A stretch of 64,000 bases of DNA from Brevibacillus_D fluminis_A (GCF_052072235.1 NZ_CM125436.1:3776001-3840000), one strand, 5' to 3'. Shown: positions 42,404 to 50,855, counted from the first letter of the stretch. Numbers and translations: made by a program. Notes: a model not told the origin generated them from the letters alone.

Positions 42404-43045
42404 CTATCTCAACAAACCGGTTACAAACGGATTGTACATTTTCTCCATTTCAATGGTGGTTTTCGGTCCGTGCCCCGGGTACACGATCGTCGCATCGTCA
42501 AGCTCCAGCAATTTATCCTGGATGCTCTCCATCAACGTCTCATAGTTCCCGCCAGGCAAGTCGGTTCGCCCGATCGATTGGGCGAACAGCACATCACCGC
42601 CAAAGCAGTGCTGTCCGATGACAAACGAGCAGCTGCCAGGGGAGTGACCAGGGGTATGCATGACTTGAATCGTAAAGCCTGCCAGCTCCAGCGTCTGTCC
42701 ATCCGCCAATTCATGCTCCGCCCGCTCGCAGCGAATCGGAGCGGTCATGTTGCTCCAGCGCGCGGAGCCGTTCAATTCGGGATCGGTCAGCCAGGATTGC
42801 TCCAGCGGGTGGATGTAAACAGGCGCGCCCGTCAGCTTGCGGACAGCGTTCAATCCGCCGATATGGTCCAAATGGGCGTGCGTCAGCAAAATCGCCACCA
42901 CTTTTTCATGCGCAAAAGCGGCCAGCAGCTCGTCTGGCTCCATGCCGGGGTCGAACACGATCGCCTCATTGGTGGCCTGATTTTTTACAAGGTATGCATT
43001 CGTTTGGAATGCGCCCAAGGCAAATGTTTTGATGATGGGTTCCAT
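42404..43045 (-). CDS. yqgX: Metallo-beta-lactamase fold hydrolase YqgX (glyoxalase II-like)
   Basis: 213 residues. Metal ligands are clear: THAHLDHIGG (HxHxDH, about 56-65), HTPGHSPGS, GGDVLFA and PGHGPKTT. Relatives hydrolyse hydroxyacylthiols, and YqgX is a candidate glyoxalase II with bacillithiol; that would link it to bshC in this window. AAAGGAGAG precedes the ATG by 8 nt. It forms a short operon with the capA-type gene 14 nt downstream and is divergent from the gene at 43092. Confidence 0.9.
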   Translation of the reverse strand: MEPIIKTFALGAFQTNAYLVKNQATNEAIVFDPGMEPDELLAAFAHEKVVAILLTHAHLDHIGGLNAVRKLTGAPVYIHPLEQSWLTDPELNGSARWSNMTAPIRCERAEHELADGQTLELAGFTIQVMHTPGHSPGSCSFVIGQHCFGGDVLFAQSIGRTDLPGGNYETLMESIQDKLLELDDATIVYPGHGPKTTIEMEKMYNPFVTGLLR

Positions 43046-43091
43046 GTATGATTCTCTCCTTTGGTTTATACTGGTAGGTGAGGTGAGACAA

Positions 43092-43589
43092 ATGCTGCAA
43101 AACTTGTATGGCGTCGAAATGGAGGTTCCTTCCGGTAAACGACCCGGTTTTTATGCGCAGGTGATTCATAAGATCGGGGATCAGGTCCCGCTCTTTGACC
43201 GTGACGGACAATTGCTGATCGTGGAGTCGGAAGACCATTTGCGCACGCTCGTCGGCATATTGGAAACGCACGGGATGGCAGGCGAACAATTTGAGCTGCT
43301 GCTGCTCCCAAGCGGTGCTATTCCTGATGACATTCACGATTACGGCTTTATCAGTATGTCGGAACACGCCTTTTTGTACACCGATCGCATCGCGGCCTTT
43401 TCGCTGGACGCGACCGCCGGCACGGAAACCGACCGATGGGCAGCGCTGCAACAAATGAAGGAACACATCATCCATAGCTTACCAGATGTTGCAAACGGCA
43501 CGCTACACTTGATTGATAAAAATCAGGTGGAGCTGATGGAAGGCATCGCCCGCGCCTATACGGTGCGGCTGAACTGGGAGCTTACGTAA
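43092..43589 (+). CDS. Conserved hypothetical protein
   Basis: 165 residues, soluble, acidic, no signal peptide or recognised motif. The start is the ATG at 43092 (MLQNLYGVEMEVP) with GGTGAGGTGA upstream; earlier in-frame ATGs would overlap the start of yqgX. Segments such as DQVPLFDRDGQLLIVESEDHLRTLV suggest a compact alpha/beta fold. The divergent yqgX shares the 46-nt promoter gap. Confidence 0.7.
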   Translation: MLQNLYGVEMEVPSGKRPGFYAQVIHKIGDQVPLFDRDGQLLIVESEDHLRTLVGILETHGMAGEQFELLLLPSGAIPDDIHDYGFISMSEHAFLYTDRIAAFSLDATAGTETDRWAALQQMKEHIIHSLPDVANGTLHLIDKNQVELMEGIARAYTVRLNWELT

Positions 43590-43632
43590 AAAAAGCAATG
43601 CGTCCCACCGATTGGGGAGCGCATTGCTTTTT
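43588..43632. terminator. Bidirectional terminator between convergent genes
   Basis: AAAAGCAATGCG/CGCATTGCTTTT stem (43591-43602 with 43620-43631) between the gene at 43092 (plus) and the lipoprotein at 43640 (minus). Confidence 0.92.
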
Positions 43633-43639
43633 GCCTGTT

Positions 43640-44203
43640 TTATTGCTGAATTAACTCAAAGCGGAAGCCGACGATTTTGCCATTCACCGTGCTGAACTGC
43701 ATTTGCTGGTTTTTTCCTTTGTAAGTCAGCTCCGAATCGCCTTGTGCGTCGCCGTACAGTTTTTTGGCTTGTTCAACCGTATCGTACAGCGCGAGGCCGC
43801 GGTTTGTCTTGAATTTGTCCCGTTGTGTCTCCACGATCCCGCCGACCAGGATCGAATCGACGACACCCTTGCGTACTTTCAGCATGAGCTGGGAGTTATC
43901 CACCACCAGCATGCCGGTTACGAGCGTCCCTTCCCCGTTTGCCAGTTGATCGACCGTCAACGAAGCGCGGCTTTCTACATCCATGAAATCGTATTTGGTC
44001 GGCTTCAGCGTATCCATCGCTTCCTTGATTCCTTGCCCTACATAAATTCCGCGAATGCCGTACTCCTTGGCATTTTCCGGATCGAATGACGCTGCAAGCT
44101 GTCCTTGCTCACCTTTCGCAGGCTCCGCTTTTGAGTTGCATCCGGTAATGATCGCGAGCACTACCAGAAGCATCAGGAAAATCGAGCGACTTTTTCTCAG
44201 CAC
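43640..44203 (-). CDS. Lipoprotein of unknown function
   Basis: 187 residues. Lipobox ITGC (Cys22). The mature protein has two repeated units of the form GIRGIYVGQGIKEAMDTLKP (about 49-68) and LALYDTVEQAKKLYGD (about 137-152), like other small bacillus surface proteins with tandem GIxxGxSxxxVxxxLG repeats. Function unknown. ATG with GAGCTAACG upstream, a weak ribosome-binding site. Confidence 0.75.
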   Translation of the reverse strand: MLRKSRSIFLMLLVVLAIITGCNSKAEPAKGEQGQLAASFDPENAKEYGIRGIYVGQGIKEAMDTLKPTKYDFMDVESRASLTVDQLANGEGTLVTGMLVVDNSQLMLKVRKGVVDSILVGGIVETQRDKFKTNRGLALYDTVEQAKKLYGDAQGDSELTYKGKNQQMQFSTVNGKIVGFRFELIQQ

Positions 44204-44282
44204 GTACGTTAGCTCCTTTGTCTCGTGTCTACATTCCCCCCTATCTTAATATAGGAAAACAAGAAGGACAAGCGCGGTAAAA

Positions 44283-44732
44283 TTATTTTTTTGTGCTGCT
44301 TACCTTCTGTACCGGTTTGGGCGTAAACGTGTTGTTATCCATATTCATCCGCAACCCTTCCAGAATTTTTAAAATGGAATGGAAAAAGGGCGAGCCAAAC
44401 ACGGCGACGATCCCCCATGCCATAATATCCAGGCTCCAGGGCGAGTCGACTGCCGCAGAACCCGACTGGGTCAAAATTTTGGCTGGATCAAGGCCGAGCA
44501 AGGCGAAGATGACGCTTGCGGAGCAAACGGACACGCTCAGATTGGTGAACTTCTTGTAATTGGTCAAACGACCGGCCAAATGATGATCTTCCTGCTTCTC
44601 GTCATCGTGCGGCTCGTAATCGACCGACAGGAACGGAACCACCGATTTGACCGCCTCTGTAATCCCCGCCGCCGCACTGGATACAGCGGTAATATAAATA
44701 AGAAACGAAATGGATGAGTCCAACGTTACCAT
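44283..44732 (-). CDS. Small membrane protein, unknown
   Basis: 149 residues, three hydrophobic segments (about 10-36, 67-85, 105-125) and a charged loop between the first two (YEPHDDEKQEDHHLAGRLT). It has no recognised family motif. The layout recalls a holin-like or regulatory membrane protein, but that is a guess. The ATG at 44732 follows GGAGGG. A small gene candidate lies 84 nt upstream. Confidence 0.65.
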   Translation of the reverse strand: MVTLDSSISFLIYITAVSSAAAGITEAVKSVVPFLSVDYEPHDDEKQEDHHLAGRLTNYKKFTNLSVSVCSASVIFALLGLDPAKILTQSGSAAVDSPWSLDIMAWGIVAVFGSPFFHSILKILEGLRMNMDNNTFTPKPVQKVSSTKK

Positions 44733-44784
44733 ATGCATCCCTCCTTGTACCCCATATATATGGCTGGCAGGGAGTGGACATGCG

Positions 44785-44811
44785 AAAAACCGCCTCCAAG
44801 TGGAGACGGTT
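44785..44811 (-). terminator. Terminator hairpin after the small gene candidate
   Basis: A 10-bp stem with one G-U pair (44788-44797 with 44802-44811), a 4-nt loop and a short U-run on the minus strand, starting 6 nt after the stop codon at 44817. Confidence 0.7.
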
Positions 44812-44816
44812 CGGTA

Positions 44817-44951
44817 TCAAGCCTGATGTAGATAGGGTAAATCGTTAAACGTTGAAGGCACATCTACCTCCTGAGGATAGAACGAGCAATCAAAAGCGTT
44901 TTTCGATATTACCTGCACACATGGGGTGAATCGCAAAATCGTCCAAGACAC
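44817..44951 (-). CDS. Candidate 44-residue protein
   Basis: A GTG-started frame (protein begins SWTILRFTPCVQVISKNAF and ends STFNDLPYLHQA) behind GGAGG with a short 4-nt spacer. It has two cysteines (about 11 and 22), is mildly acidic at the C-terminus, and is closed by a terminator hairpin 6 nt after the stop. The distance of 96 nt from phoH leaves room for a promoter. Too small to name; conservation would decide. Confidence 0.4.
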   Translation of the reverse strand: MSWTILRFTPCVQVISKNAFDCSFYPQEVDVPSTFNDLPYLHQA

Positions 44952-45047
44952 ATCGCCTCCGAGAAAGCAATCGTATCCGATTGATTTGTTCATCACCAGG
45001 CTTGATGATACTAGTATGGTCGGGGTTCGGCCCTTTCATACATCCCG

Positions 45048-46382
45048 CTATAAAATATCTGCGGCCAATTGGGCCAGCACGCTGCGCTCCCCTTTTTCCA
45101 GCTTGATGTGACCAGCCAGCTTCTGATCCTTGAACATTTCGACGACATACGTGAGACCATTGTTGCTCTCATCCAAATACGGATGATCGATTTGTTCGGG
45201 GTCGCCGACCAGCACGATTTTCGACCCTTCCCCGACGCGCGTCAGGATGGTTTTCACCTCGTGCTTCGTCAAATTTTGCGCCTCATCGATAATGATAAAC
45301 TGCCCCGGTATCGAACGCCCGCGAATATATGTCAGCGCCTCAACCTGAATGCTTCCCATCCCGGCGAGGATTTTATCCAAATCACCCGGCTTCTTCGTAT
45401 TGAACAAATATTCCAAATTATCGTAGATCGGTTGCATCCACGGCCGGAGTTTTTCTTCTTTTTCCCCTGGCAAATAGCCGATATCTTTCCCCATGGGAAC
45501 GATGGGACGCGCGACGAGCAGTTTTTTGTATTTTTGCATGTCTTCAATTTGGAACAATCCTGCTGCCAGTGCCAGCAATGTTTTGCCCGTGCCCGCTTTG
45601 CCTGTCATGGTAACCAGCGGGATGTCATCGCGCAAAAGCAGATCAGTCCCCATGCGTTGCTGTGCGTTCCGTGCTTTTACCCCCCACATCGGATCGTCGT
45701 CGGCAACCAACATTTCCAGCTGTTTGCAATCCGCATCCACTTTGCCGATGGCGGAAGCGGACGGGTTGATCTCATCCTTGAGAATCAGAAATTGATGAGG
45801 ATAAAAGGCGCGGTTCGGAAAATGAAGGGATAGAGGCAATCTGCGATTGGCATAAAAGGCCGAAATCACGTTGGACGGTACCAACAGTTTCACATAACCG
45901 GGATAAATGCTGGAGTATTCGCGCACGACCCGATCGGAAAGGAAGTCCTCGGCAGTCAGACCGAGCGCATCCGCTTTTACGCGCATCAGCGCATCTTTGC
46001 TGACAAGAATGACCGGTCGCGGATCAGGTGTCTGGTTCTCCTCCTCCTGCAGGTTCAATGCAACCGCCAAAATACGGTTGTCATTGGTCATTTCATGGAA
46101 CTGCTTTTGCAATTGATTCAAGGAAGAGTGGTTCAGTTCTACCCGAAAGAAACCACCTGTTTGCAGCGAAACTCCTTGATGAAGCTGTCCCAGCTGGCGA
46201 AAGCTGTCCAGCAACCGTGCTACGTGTCTGGCGTTTCTGCCGATCTCGTCCATGTATCGCTTTTTGGAATCGACCTCTTCCAGCACAACGGCAGGGATGA
46301 CGATTTCGTTGTCCTGGAAGGAAAAAATCGCCAGCGGATCTTGCAGGAGTACGTTCGTGTCCAGTACGTAGATTTTTTTCAA
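45048..46382 (-). CDS. ylaK: PhoH family protein with N-terminal PIN domain (YlaK)
   Basis: 444 residues. An N-terminal PIN nuclease-like domain (about 1-140; KIYVLDTNVLLQDP with acidic residues, EEVDSKK, LVSKDALMRVKA) followed by the PhoH ATPase with Walker A GKAGTGKT (261-268) and FIIIDEAQNLT as Walker B. PhoH2-type proteins unwind and cut RNA. It lies beside a YlaJ-type lipoprotein as in B. subtilis ylaJ-ylaK, here divergent. ATG with GGAGGCG upstream. Confidence 0.92.
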   Translation of the reverse strand: MKKIYVLDTNVLLQDPLAIFSFQDNEIVIPAVVLEEVDSKKRYMDEIGRNARHVARLLDSFRQLGQLHQGVSLQTGGFFRVELNHSSLNQLQKQFHEMTNDNRILAVALNLQEEENQTPDPRPVILVSKDALMRVKADALGLTAEDFLSDRVVREYSSIYPGYVKLLVPSNVISAFYANRRLPLSLHFPNRAFYPHQFLILKDEINPSASAIGKVDADCKQLEMLVADDDPMWGVKARNAQQRMGTDLLLRDDIPLVTMTGKAGTGKTLLALAAGLFQIEDMQKYKKLLVARPIVPMGKDIGYLPGEKEEKLRPWMQPIYDNLEYLFNTKKPGDLDKILAGMGSIQVEALTYIRGRSIPGQFIIIDEAQNLTKHEVKTILTRVGEGSKIVLVGDPEQIDHPYLDESNNGLTYVVEMFKDQKLAGHIKLEKGERSVLAQLAADIL

Positions 46383-46482
46383 GATCTCGCCTCCTATAAC
46401 CCATCTTGTATAGTTTATGCAAATGTGGCAAGGATGCTTTTTGTTGGATGAAGCCTCTTGCTGTTTTTCCTTGAGGGATTTG

Positions 46483-46525
46483 TGACCGCTAGCGGTCGGG
46501 CAAGCAAAACGGCTGCCCCGTTTGC
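46483..46525 (+). repeat. Dispersed palindrome-plus-hairpin motif, copy 1
   Basis: GACCGCTAGCGGTC (46484-46497, perfect 14-bp palindrome) followed after 9 nt by an AAACGG/CCGTTT hairpin (46507-46523). The same two parts occur at 62424-62465 in opposite orientation. It lies between the divergent genes phoH and ylaJ. Confidence 0.6.
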
Positions 46526-46655
46526 ATTGCGAAAGGCGATTTGAAGTTACTTACAGTCTATGACGCAAGTCCTTCACTTAGACGAAACGGAATGAAAACC
46601 GACGGATCAACAAACAATACGCGTAAGACATGCACAAAAAAGGTAAGGAGTGAGG

Positions 46656-47288
46656 ATGATCGTGATTCGCTACGCGATTTTACTGATAGGCGCAAGCTTG
46701 GCCTTGTTCGGCTGCACGCGGGAAAATCCGCAAGCCTTGAACAACGCTGCCCCCAAACAGCATCAAGCCAAAACACAAGCTGTCCCGCAAACAGCTCCCC
46801 AGCCCGTATACAACCAGTCGCCGCAAGCAAAGGCAGAACGTTTGTCACAGCTTGCCTCCCGGGTGAAAAAAGTACACAGCGCCACATCCGTCGTCGCCGG
46901 AAACTGGGCGGTCGTCGGGATCACCGTAGACCCTGCCCTGGATCGGCCCGAAGTCGGCGTCATTAAATATAGTGTCGCCGAAGCGTTAAAAGCCGACCCG
47001 CAAGGCGCAAACGCGATCGTGACCGCTGACCCCGCCATCGTCCAGCGATTGCGCGAAATGTCTGTTGATATGAAGCAAGGCAAGCCGGTCAAAGGTATCG
47101 CGGAAGAGCTGTCCGATATCGTGGGCCGCATCATGCCGCAGCTGCCGAAAAATGTGCAGAAAAACGAACAGCCGCGCCCTGGTGTGAACCACCTGCAGCA
47201 CCCGGCTCCAGGCAGCCATCCGCAAGCGAATCAGCATGGAACCCCTCCGGCATCCGGCGGCCATGGACAGCCTGTGCATCAGCCATAA
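46656..47288 (+). CDS. ylaJ: YhcN/YlaJ family sporulation lipoprotein
   Basis: 210 residues. Lipobox LFGC (Cys20), a Q/A-rich linker, and the YhcN/YlaJ domain (about 65-150; LASRVKKVHSATSVVAGNWAVVGITVDP, then AIVTADPAIVQRLREMSVDM). Relatives are spore-cortex-associated lipoproteins. The H/P/G-rich C-terminus is variable. The start is the ATG at 46656 with AAGGAG 5 nt upstream; the GTG at 46650 overlaps this site. Confidence 0.88.
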   Translation: MIVIRYAILLIGASLALFGCTRENPQALNNAAPKQHQAKTQAVPQTAPQPVYNQSPQAKAERLSQLASRVKKVHSATSVVAGNWAVVGITVDPALDRPEVGVIKYSVAEALKADPQGANAIVTADPAIVQRLREMSVDMKQGKPVKGIAEELSDIVGRIMPQLPKNVQKNEQPRPGVNHLQHPAPGSHPQANQHGTPPASGGHGQPVHQP

Positions 47289-47299
47289 TCTTTCTCTTG

Positions 47300-47329
47300 C
47301 CTTCCTGTTTTGTGCAGGAAGGTGTTTTA
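47300..47329 (+). terminator. Rho-independent terminator of ylaJ
   Basis: CCTTCCTG/CAGGAAGG stem followed by a T-rich tract, 12 nt after the stop codon. Confidence 0.88.
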
Positions 47330-47435
47330 TTTCACAAACCTGTTATAATCTAGTCGGCCACGTTGTTTCATCCTGTGGACCGAACATGGTAAGATAAGGA
47401 CGAGCCATTAATAATTCTCGAAGGAGAGATGGAAG

Positions 47436-48479
47436 ATGAAGTACAGAACACTTCCAGGAACGGAGTTGTCAGTCTCCGAAGTAGGTTTCGGCGTCTGGTC
47501 GGTCGCCACGAAATGGTGGGGAGTCTCCGATGAATCGCTGGCGAAACGCTTGGTTCGTTCCGCATATGAAGAGTATGGCATCAATTTCTTTGATACCGCC
47601 GATGTTTATGGCAACGGCTTTGGAGAAACCATTCTCGCTGATACGCTTAAAGATGTTCGCGACAAAGTTGTACTCGCTACGAAATTCGGTTATGACATTT
47701 ACAATTTGCCAGGCGAGCGCAAAGGCCACTCGGAATTGCCGCAAAACTGGTCCAAAGAACATATCCGCTATGCCTGCGAGCAAAGCCTGAAGCGTATGGG
47801 AACCGATTATATCGATTTCTATCAGCTGCACAATCCACGGATGGAAGCTGTCATGAATGAAGAGATCATCGAGGTTCTCGAAGCGCTGAAAAAAGAAGGC
47901 AAAATCCGCGAATACGGCGCCGCTATGGGCCCTGACATCGGTTGGGAAGATGAGTCCGTCGCTGCGTTGAAACGCCCGGGGTATGCCGGCATTCAAATCA
48001 TCAACAACATCGTGGAACAAGACCCGGCCCGCAACCTTTTCGCAATTGCAGATGAAGAGAAGCGCGCTTTGATCGTTCGTGTTCCCCATGCATCCGGCCT
48101 TCTGGATGGCACGTATGATCCGCAAAAGCATTTTGACAAGAGCGACCACCGCAGCCACCGTCCAACCGCTTGGATGCAAGCTGGCGTAGAGGTTGTCGAA
48201 GAAATGAAAGCAAAAGGTCTGTTTGACGGCAAAGAGCGCACGATCGGCCAGTTGGCGATCCAATTCTCGCTGTATCGTCCATCGGTAGTTACCGTACTGC
48301 CTAACATCACCAGCGAACAAAACTTGAAAGAGTTTGCGCTCTCTTCTGAAGTGGCGCCGCTGACTGATGCTGAATTCAACATCATCGACTCGCTGTGGGT
48401 GAATGGCTACAACAAACGTTTGGAACAGCACATGTCCAATTCGCAAACAAAGCCAACCCCTGTTCTGACCGCGCAGTAA
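47436..48479 (+). CDS. Aldo/keto reductase
   Basis: 347 residues, NADPH-dependent TIM-barrel oxidoreductase. Catalytic residues are found in FFDTADVYGNGFGETILADTL (Asp and Tyr), KVVLATKFGYD (Lys) and DFYQLHNP (His). The NADP-binding C-terminal segment is SVVTVLPNITSEQNLKEFA. The substrate is not readable; relatives reduce aldehydes such as methylglyoxal. ATG with AAGGAGA 8 nt upstream. A single-gene unit closed by its own terminator. Confidence 0.92.
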   Translation: MKYRTLPGTELSVSEVGFGVWSVATKWWGVSDESLAKRLVRSAYEEYGINFFDTADVYGNGFGETILADTLKDVRDKVVLATKFGYDIYNLPGERKGHSELPQNWSKEHIRYACEQSLKRMGTDYIDFYQLHNPRMEAVMNEEIIEVLEALKKEGKIREYGAAMGPDIGWEDESVAALKRPGYAGIQIINNIVEQDPARNLFAIADEEKRALIVRVPHASGLLDGTYDPQKHFDKSDHRSHRPTAWMQAGVEVVEEMKAKGLFDGKERTIGQLAIQFSLYRPSVVTVLPNITSEQNLKEFALSSEVAPLTDAEFNIIDSLWVNGYNKRLEQHMSNSQTKPTPVLTAQ

Positions 48480-48540
48480 TCCGTTGCCTGCCCGATTATG
48501 CTTGCAGTTGTATGGCTGCACGCATCGCGGTGTAAAATAG

Positions 48541-48571
48541 AAGGAGCCTTTTACAGAAGGCTCCTTTTTTT
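48541..48571 (+). terminator. Rho-independent terminator of the aldo/keto reductase gene
   Basis: A perfect 10-bp stem (AAGGAGCCTT/AAGGCTCCTT) and a T-tract, 61 nt after the stop codon. Confidence 0.9.
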
Positions 48572-48574
48572 CAT

Positions 48575-48618
48575 CGCTCCAGAATTTATAAGTGCTAGCG
48601 CTTATAAATTCTGGAGCG
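48575..48618. repeat. 44-bp near-perfect palindrome
   Basis: Arms of 22 bp with one mismatch that can pair as G-U in RNA; the centre is AGTGCTAGCGCT. It begins 4 nt after the terminator, and a further imperfect hairpin (48625-48690) follows. The AT-rich part resembles 33814-33838. Confidence 0.75.
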
Positions 48619-48744
48619 GAAGAAAAACTTCCTTTGACCGAAGAACCTGCTTCTTGAAAGGACTTCTGAAAGGAGTTTTTCTTATGTGCTTGTATGCAAC
48701 AAAGGCTCCGCCGCTTGATCGGCGAAGCCAACGTTTTCACAACC

Positions 48745-49197
48745 TTATTTTCGTAGCGCCGTCATGACTTGCGCATCCAGCTTCGCAGCCGCGCTTTTGT
48801 CATACGTTTTCTCATATTCGGGATCAACCGAGATTCTCGAGCCGTAAAACATGATGTCGCGAACGGTTTCTACCGCGATCTCCACTTTTGCCAGCTTGAG
48901 CGGAACCCCCTCCATGCGCTCCTCGATGGAAGCCACGCGCCCCGCAATTTCGTAGGATGAGCCGTTGCCAAGCAAGTGCAGGCTAACCCTCGGCGTCTTT
49001 TGCAGATTGGCCAGGATGCGGGAGCGGTTGTCGATGGCGATCCGTACGGTTTGATGCGTCGTCGCTATCACCCATGATACAGAGCCAAGCGATGGAGCAC
49101 CTGTCTCATGATCAATCGTAGCCAAGGTGAGAAACCGTTCCTGCTGCATGAGCCCAAACAAGCTCTCCGATAAAGAGGTGGCAACCGTTTCAGACAT
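48745..49197 (-). CDS. Pyridoxamine 5'-phosphate oxidase-like FMN-binding protein
   Basis: 150 residues, split-barrel flavin-binding fold. RFLTLATIDHETGAPSLGSVSWVIA (about 21-45) and VRIAIDNRSRILANLQKTPRVSLHLLG (about 51-77) match the PPOX class. It may bind FMN, F420 or haem; the substrate is unknown. ATG with GGAGGGATC upstream. Confidence 0.82.
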   Translation of the reverse strand: MSETVATSLSESLFGLMQQERFLTLATIDHETGAPSLGSVSWVIATTHQTVRIAIDNRSRILANLQKTPRVSLHLLGNGSSYEIAGRVASIEERMEGVPLKLAKVEIAVETVRDIMFYGSRISVDPEYEKTYDKSAAAKLDAQVMTALRK

Positions 49198-49334
49198 GTG
49201 TGATCCCTCCAGTCAACATTGGTACGTCTATTGTACCTGCCTGATCCGGCTGGAGGCAATTCATTCCATTCGGTTGCTTGCTTGTTTGGATGATTTTTCC
49301 TACACTTAGAGTAAGAGAAAGGGGAAATGATCAC

Positions 49335-49670
49335 TTGTCGAAAATGACTTCACCCACGGATGAACTGCTGCAGAAGGTGGGTCACCTCCTGCATGAGCTG
49401 CAGCAAGTGCGCAAACTGAACGAACGCATGGACAAAATCGCCATGTTTTTGGAAGATATTCGCCTCGCAGACATCGTCCAAAACTATACGGCTCCGCGAA
49501 AATTGATCTATATCAACTTCCTGGCCGGACTCGCCCGCGGTCTCGGGCTGACGATCGGGACAGCTATTATATTAGCGATTTTGGGGTGGTTGTTGTCTCA
49601 GTCTCTCACCATCCCGATCATCGGCGATTATATCAAGGACATCATGAATTACATCAAATCGTATCAGTGA
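49335..49670 (+). CDS. DUF5665 family membrane protein
   Basis: 111 residues. N-terminal helical segment (about 10-40, KLNERMDKIAMFLEDIRLADIVQNY), then PRKLIYINFLAGLARGLGLTIGTAIILAILGWLL, a membrane helix, and a short C-terminal helix. DUF5665 proteins are small membrane proteins of unknown role. The start appears to be TTG at 49335 with GAAAGGGG 10 nt upstream; the ATG four codons later is too far from the site. Its stop codon abuts the stop of the converging gene. Confidence 0.78.
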   Translation: MSKMTSPTDELLQKVGHLLHELQQVRKLNERMDKIAMFLEDIRLADIVQNYTAPRKLIYINFLAGLARGLGLTIGTAIILAILGWLLSQSLTIPIIGDYIKDIMNYIKSYQ

Positions 49671-50855
49671 TTAATCTTCATCCTCATCGTCGTCATGATC
49701 ATCGTTTTTGTGTTCTTTCTCTTTATGGGCTTTTTCCCGATGTTTCTCGGCGTTTTTCCTGGCCGCCTCCACGTATTCTTTCAGCTTTTCTTTGTTTTTT
49801 TCGATTTCAGCCTTTTTCTTTTCCAGCTCTTCTTTGTCAACATGCACGACCTTGACCGGATTTTCCGTTGGCGTTTGGTTGACAGGTGTACCGTGCGGAA
49901 TATCGGTTTTCGCTACAAGCGTTTTGCCGTAGAACAGCTCCACATGGATCGCTTTGGCGCTGTAGGAGCGGTTTTTGAACGGGAGCTTGGCTTCAAACTT
50001 GCCGTCCTCCCCTGCTTTGATCTCGTACTTTTTGCCGTCCGGCGCTGTCACGACCAACTTCCATTCGCCGTTTTTCTCTCCATTTTGATACGTGATGGTG
50101 CCTGTTAGCTCGAACTGTTTTTGCTTGGCGCTGAGCGTCGCCGTTCCTTTGATCGTGCCTGTCGGCTTCACCGTTTCGGCGGGCACGTTTACTTTGTTGA
50201 CTTTGACGGATTGTTCGCTCAGTTTTTCGTCTCCTGCATACAGTTCAACAACAACGTTGGCATCTTTGGCATCGGAGACGGCGAAGCTGTATGCAAATGA
50301 TTGGGCCCCTTCCGATCCGTTCACCAGTTTGGCTTCTTTCGATTCCGTGCCGTATCGTACGACCACTTTGTCCACTTTTGGATTGACGGTGCCGCTGACT
50401 TTCAATTGCCCAGCGGTTTGGTCATACAGGGCGTTGGCATGGACAAGCTCGTCGTCGGAAACGGTGCCGTCCGCCAGCTTGATTTTAGCCGTGTCGATCA
50501 GCTCTGTGTTCACATAGGCCAGGAGTGTGGCCGTCTGTCCGTCCTTGCTTGCGGATGCCGGAATTGCGACTTTCAGCCCTTGATTCGGGAAGCTGACGAC
50601 CTCGCTTTTGCTGTTATCGGGAAAAAGAATGATTACTTTGGTGATATCCGTCCGGACATTCGCTTTTATGTAATTGCCGTTCGCATCGGTTACCTGTTCA
50701 ACTCCGCTCAACCCTGCACCATGAGGCGCGGGAGAAATATCCGAAGCAAGCAATTTGCTCATCGTGCCGTGCTCTGCCCATACCGGCGTGAGGCCCCCGC
50801 CAACGACTACAGCTGCCATGAGCCATACTGCGGGTTTCTTGATGTACTTTTTCAT
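49671..50855 (-). CDS. Secreted protein with Ig-like domains and an acidic tail
   Basis: 394 residues. Signal peptide with cleavage after VWA (27). The mature part has three or more beta-rich modules (about 45-135, 135-220 and 225-325; for example GTATLSAKQKQFELTGTITYQN and APDGKKYEIKAGEDGKFEAKLP), then a charged helix of alternating K and E (about 340-375) and a terminal D/E-rich tail ending DDDDEDED-like. The tail may bind calcium. Role unknown; likely surface or spore-coat associated. ATG with AGAGGGG upstream. Confidence 0.72.
   Translation of the reverse strand: MKKYIKKPAVWLMAAVVVGGGLTPVWAEHGTMSKLLASDISPAPHGAGLSGVEQVTDANGNYIKANVRTDITKVIILFPDNSKSEVVSFPNQGLKVAIPASASKDGQTATLLAYVNTELIDTAKIKLADGTVSDDELVHANALYDQTAGQLKVSGTVNPKVDKVVVRYGTESKEAKLVNGSEGAQSFAYSFAVSDAKDANVVVELYAGDEKLSEQSVKVNKVNVPAETVKPTGTIKGTATLSAKQKQFELTGTITYQNGEKNGEWKLVVTAPDGKKYEIKAGEDGKFEAKLPFKNRSYSAKAIHVELFYGKTLVAKTDIPHGTPVNQTPTENPVKVVHVDKEELEKKKAEIEKNKEKLKEYVEAARKNAEKHREKAHKEKEHKNDDHDDDEDED

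Larger units (their letters stand above)
44733..45047. other. 315-nt region between phoH and the membrane protein gene
   Basis: It holds the 44-codon gene candidate at 44817-44951, its terminator hairpin at 44785-44811, and an ATCAAGCCTG/CAGGCTTGAT inverted repeat whose arms lie at about 44817-44826 and 44998-45007, so the candidate is framed by it. Confidence 0.5.

Noticed and set aside
47469..48740. A 423-codon minus-strand frame opposite the aldo/keto reductase
   Set aside because: Antisense to an obvious enzyme gene and crossing its terminator and the 44-bp palindrome.
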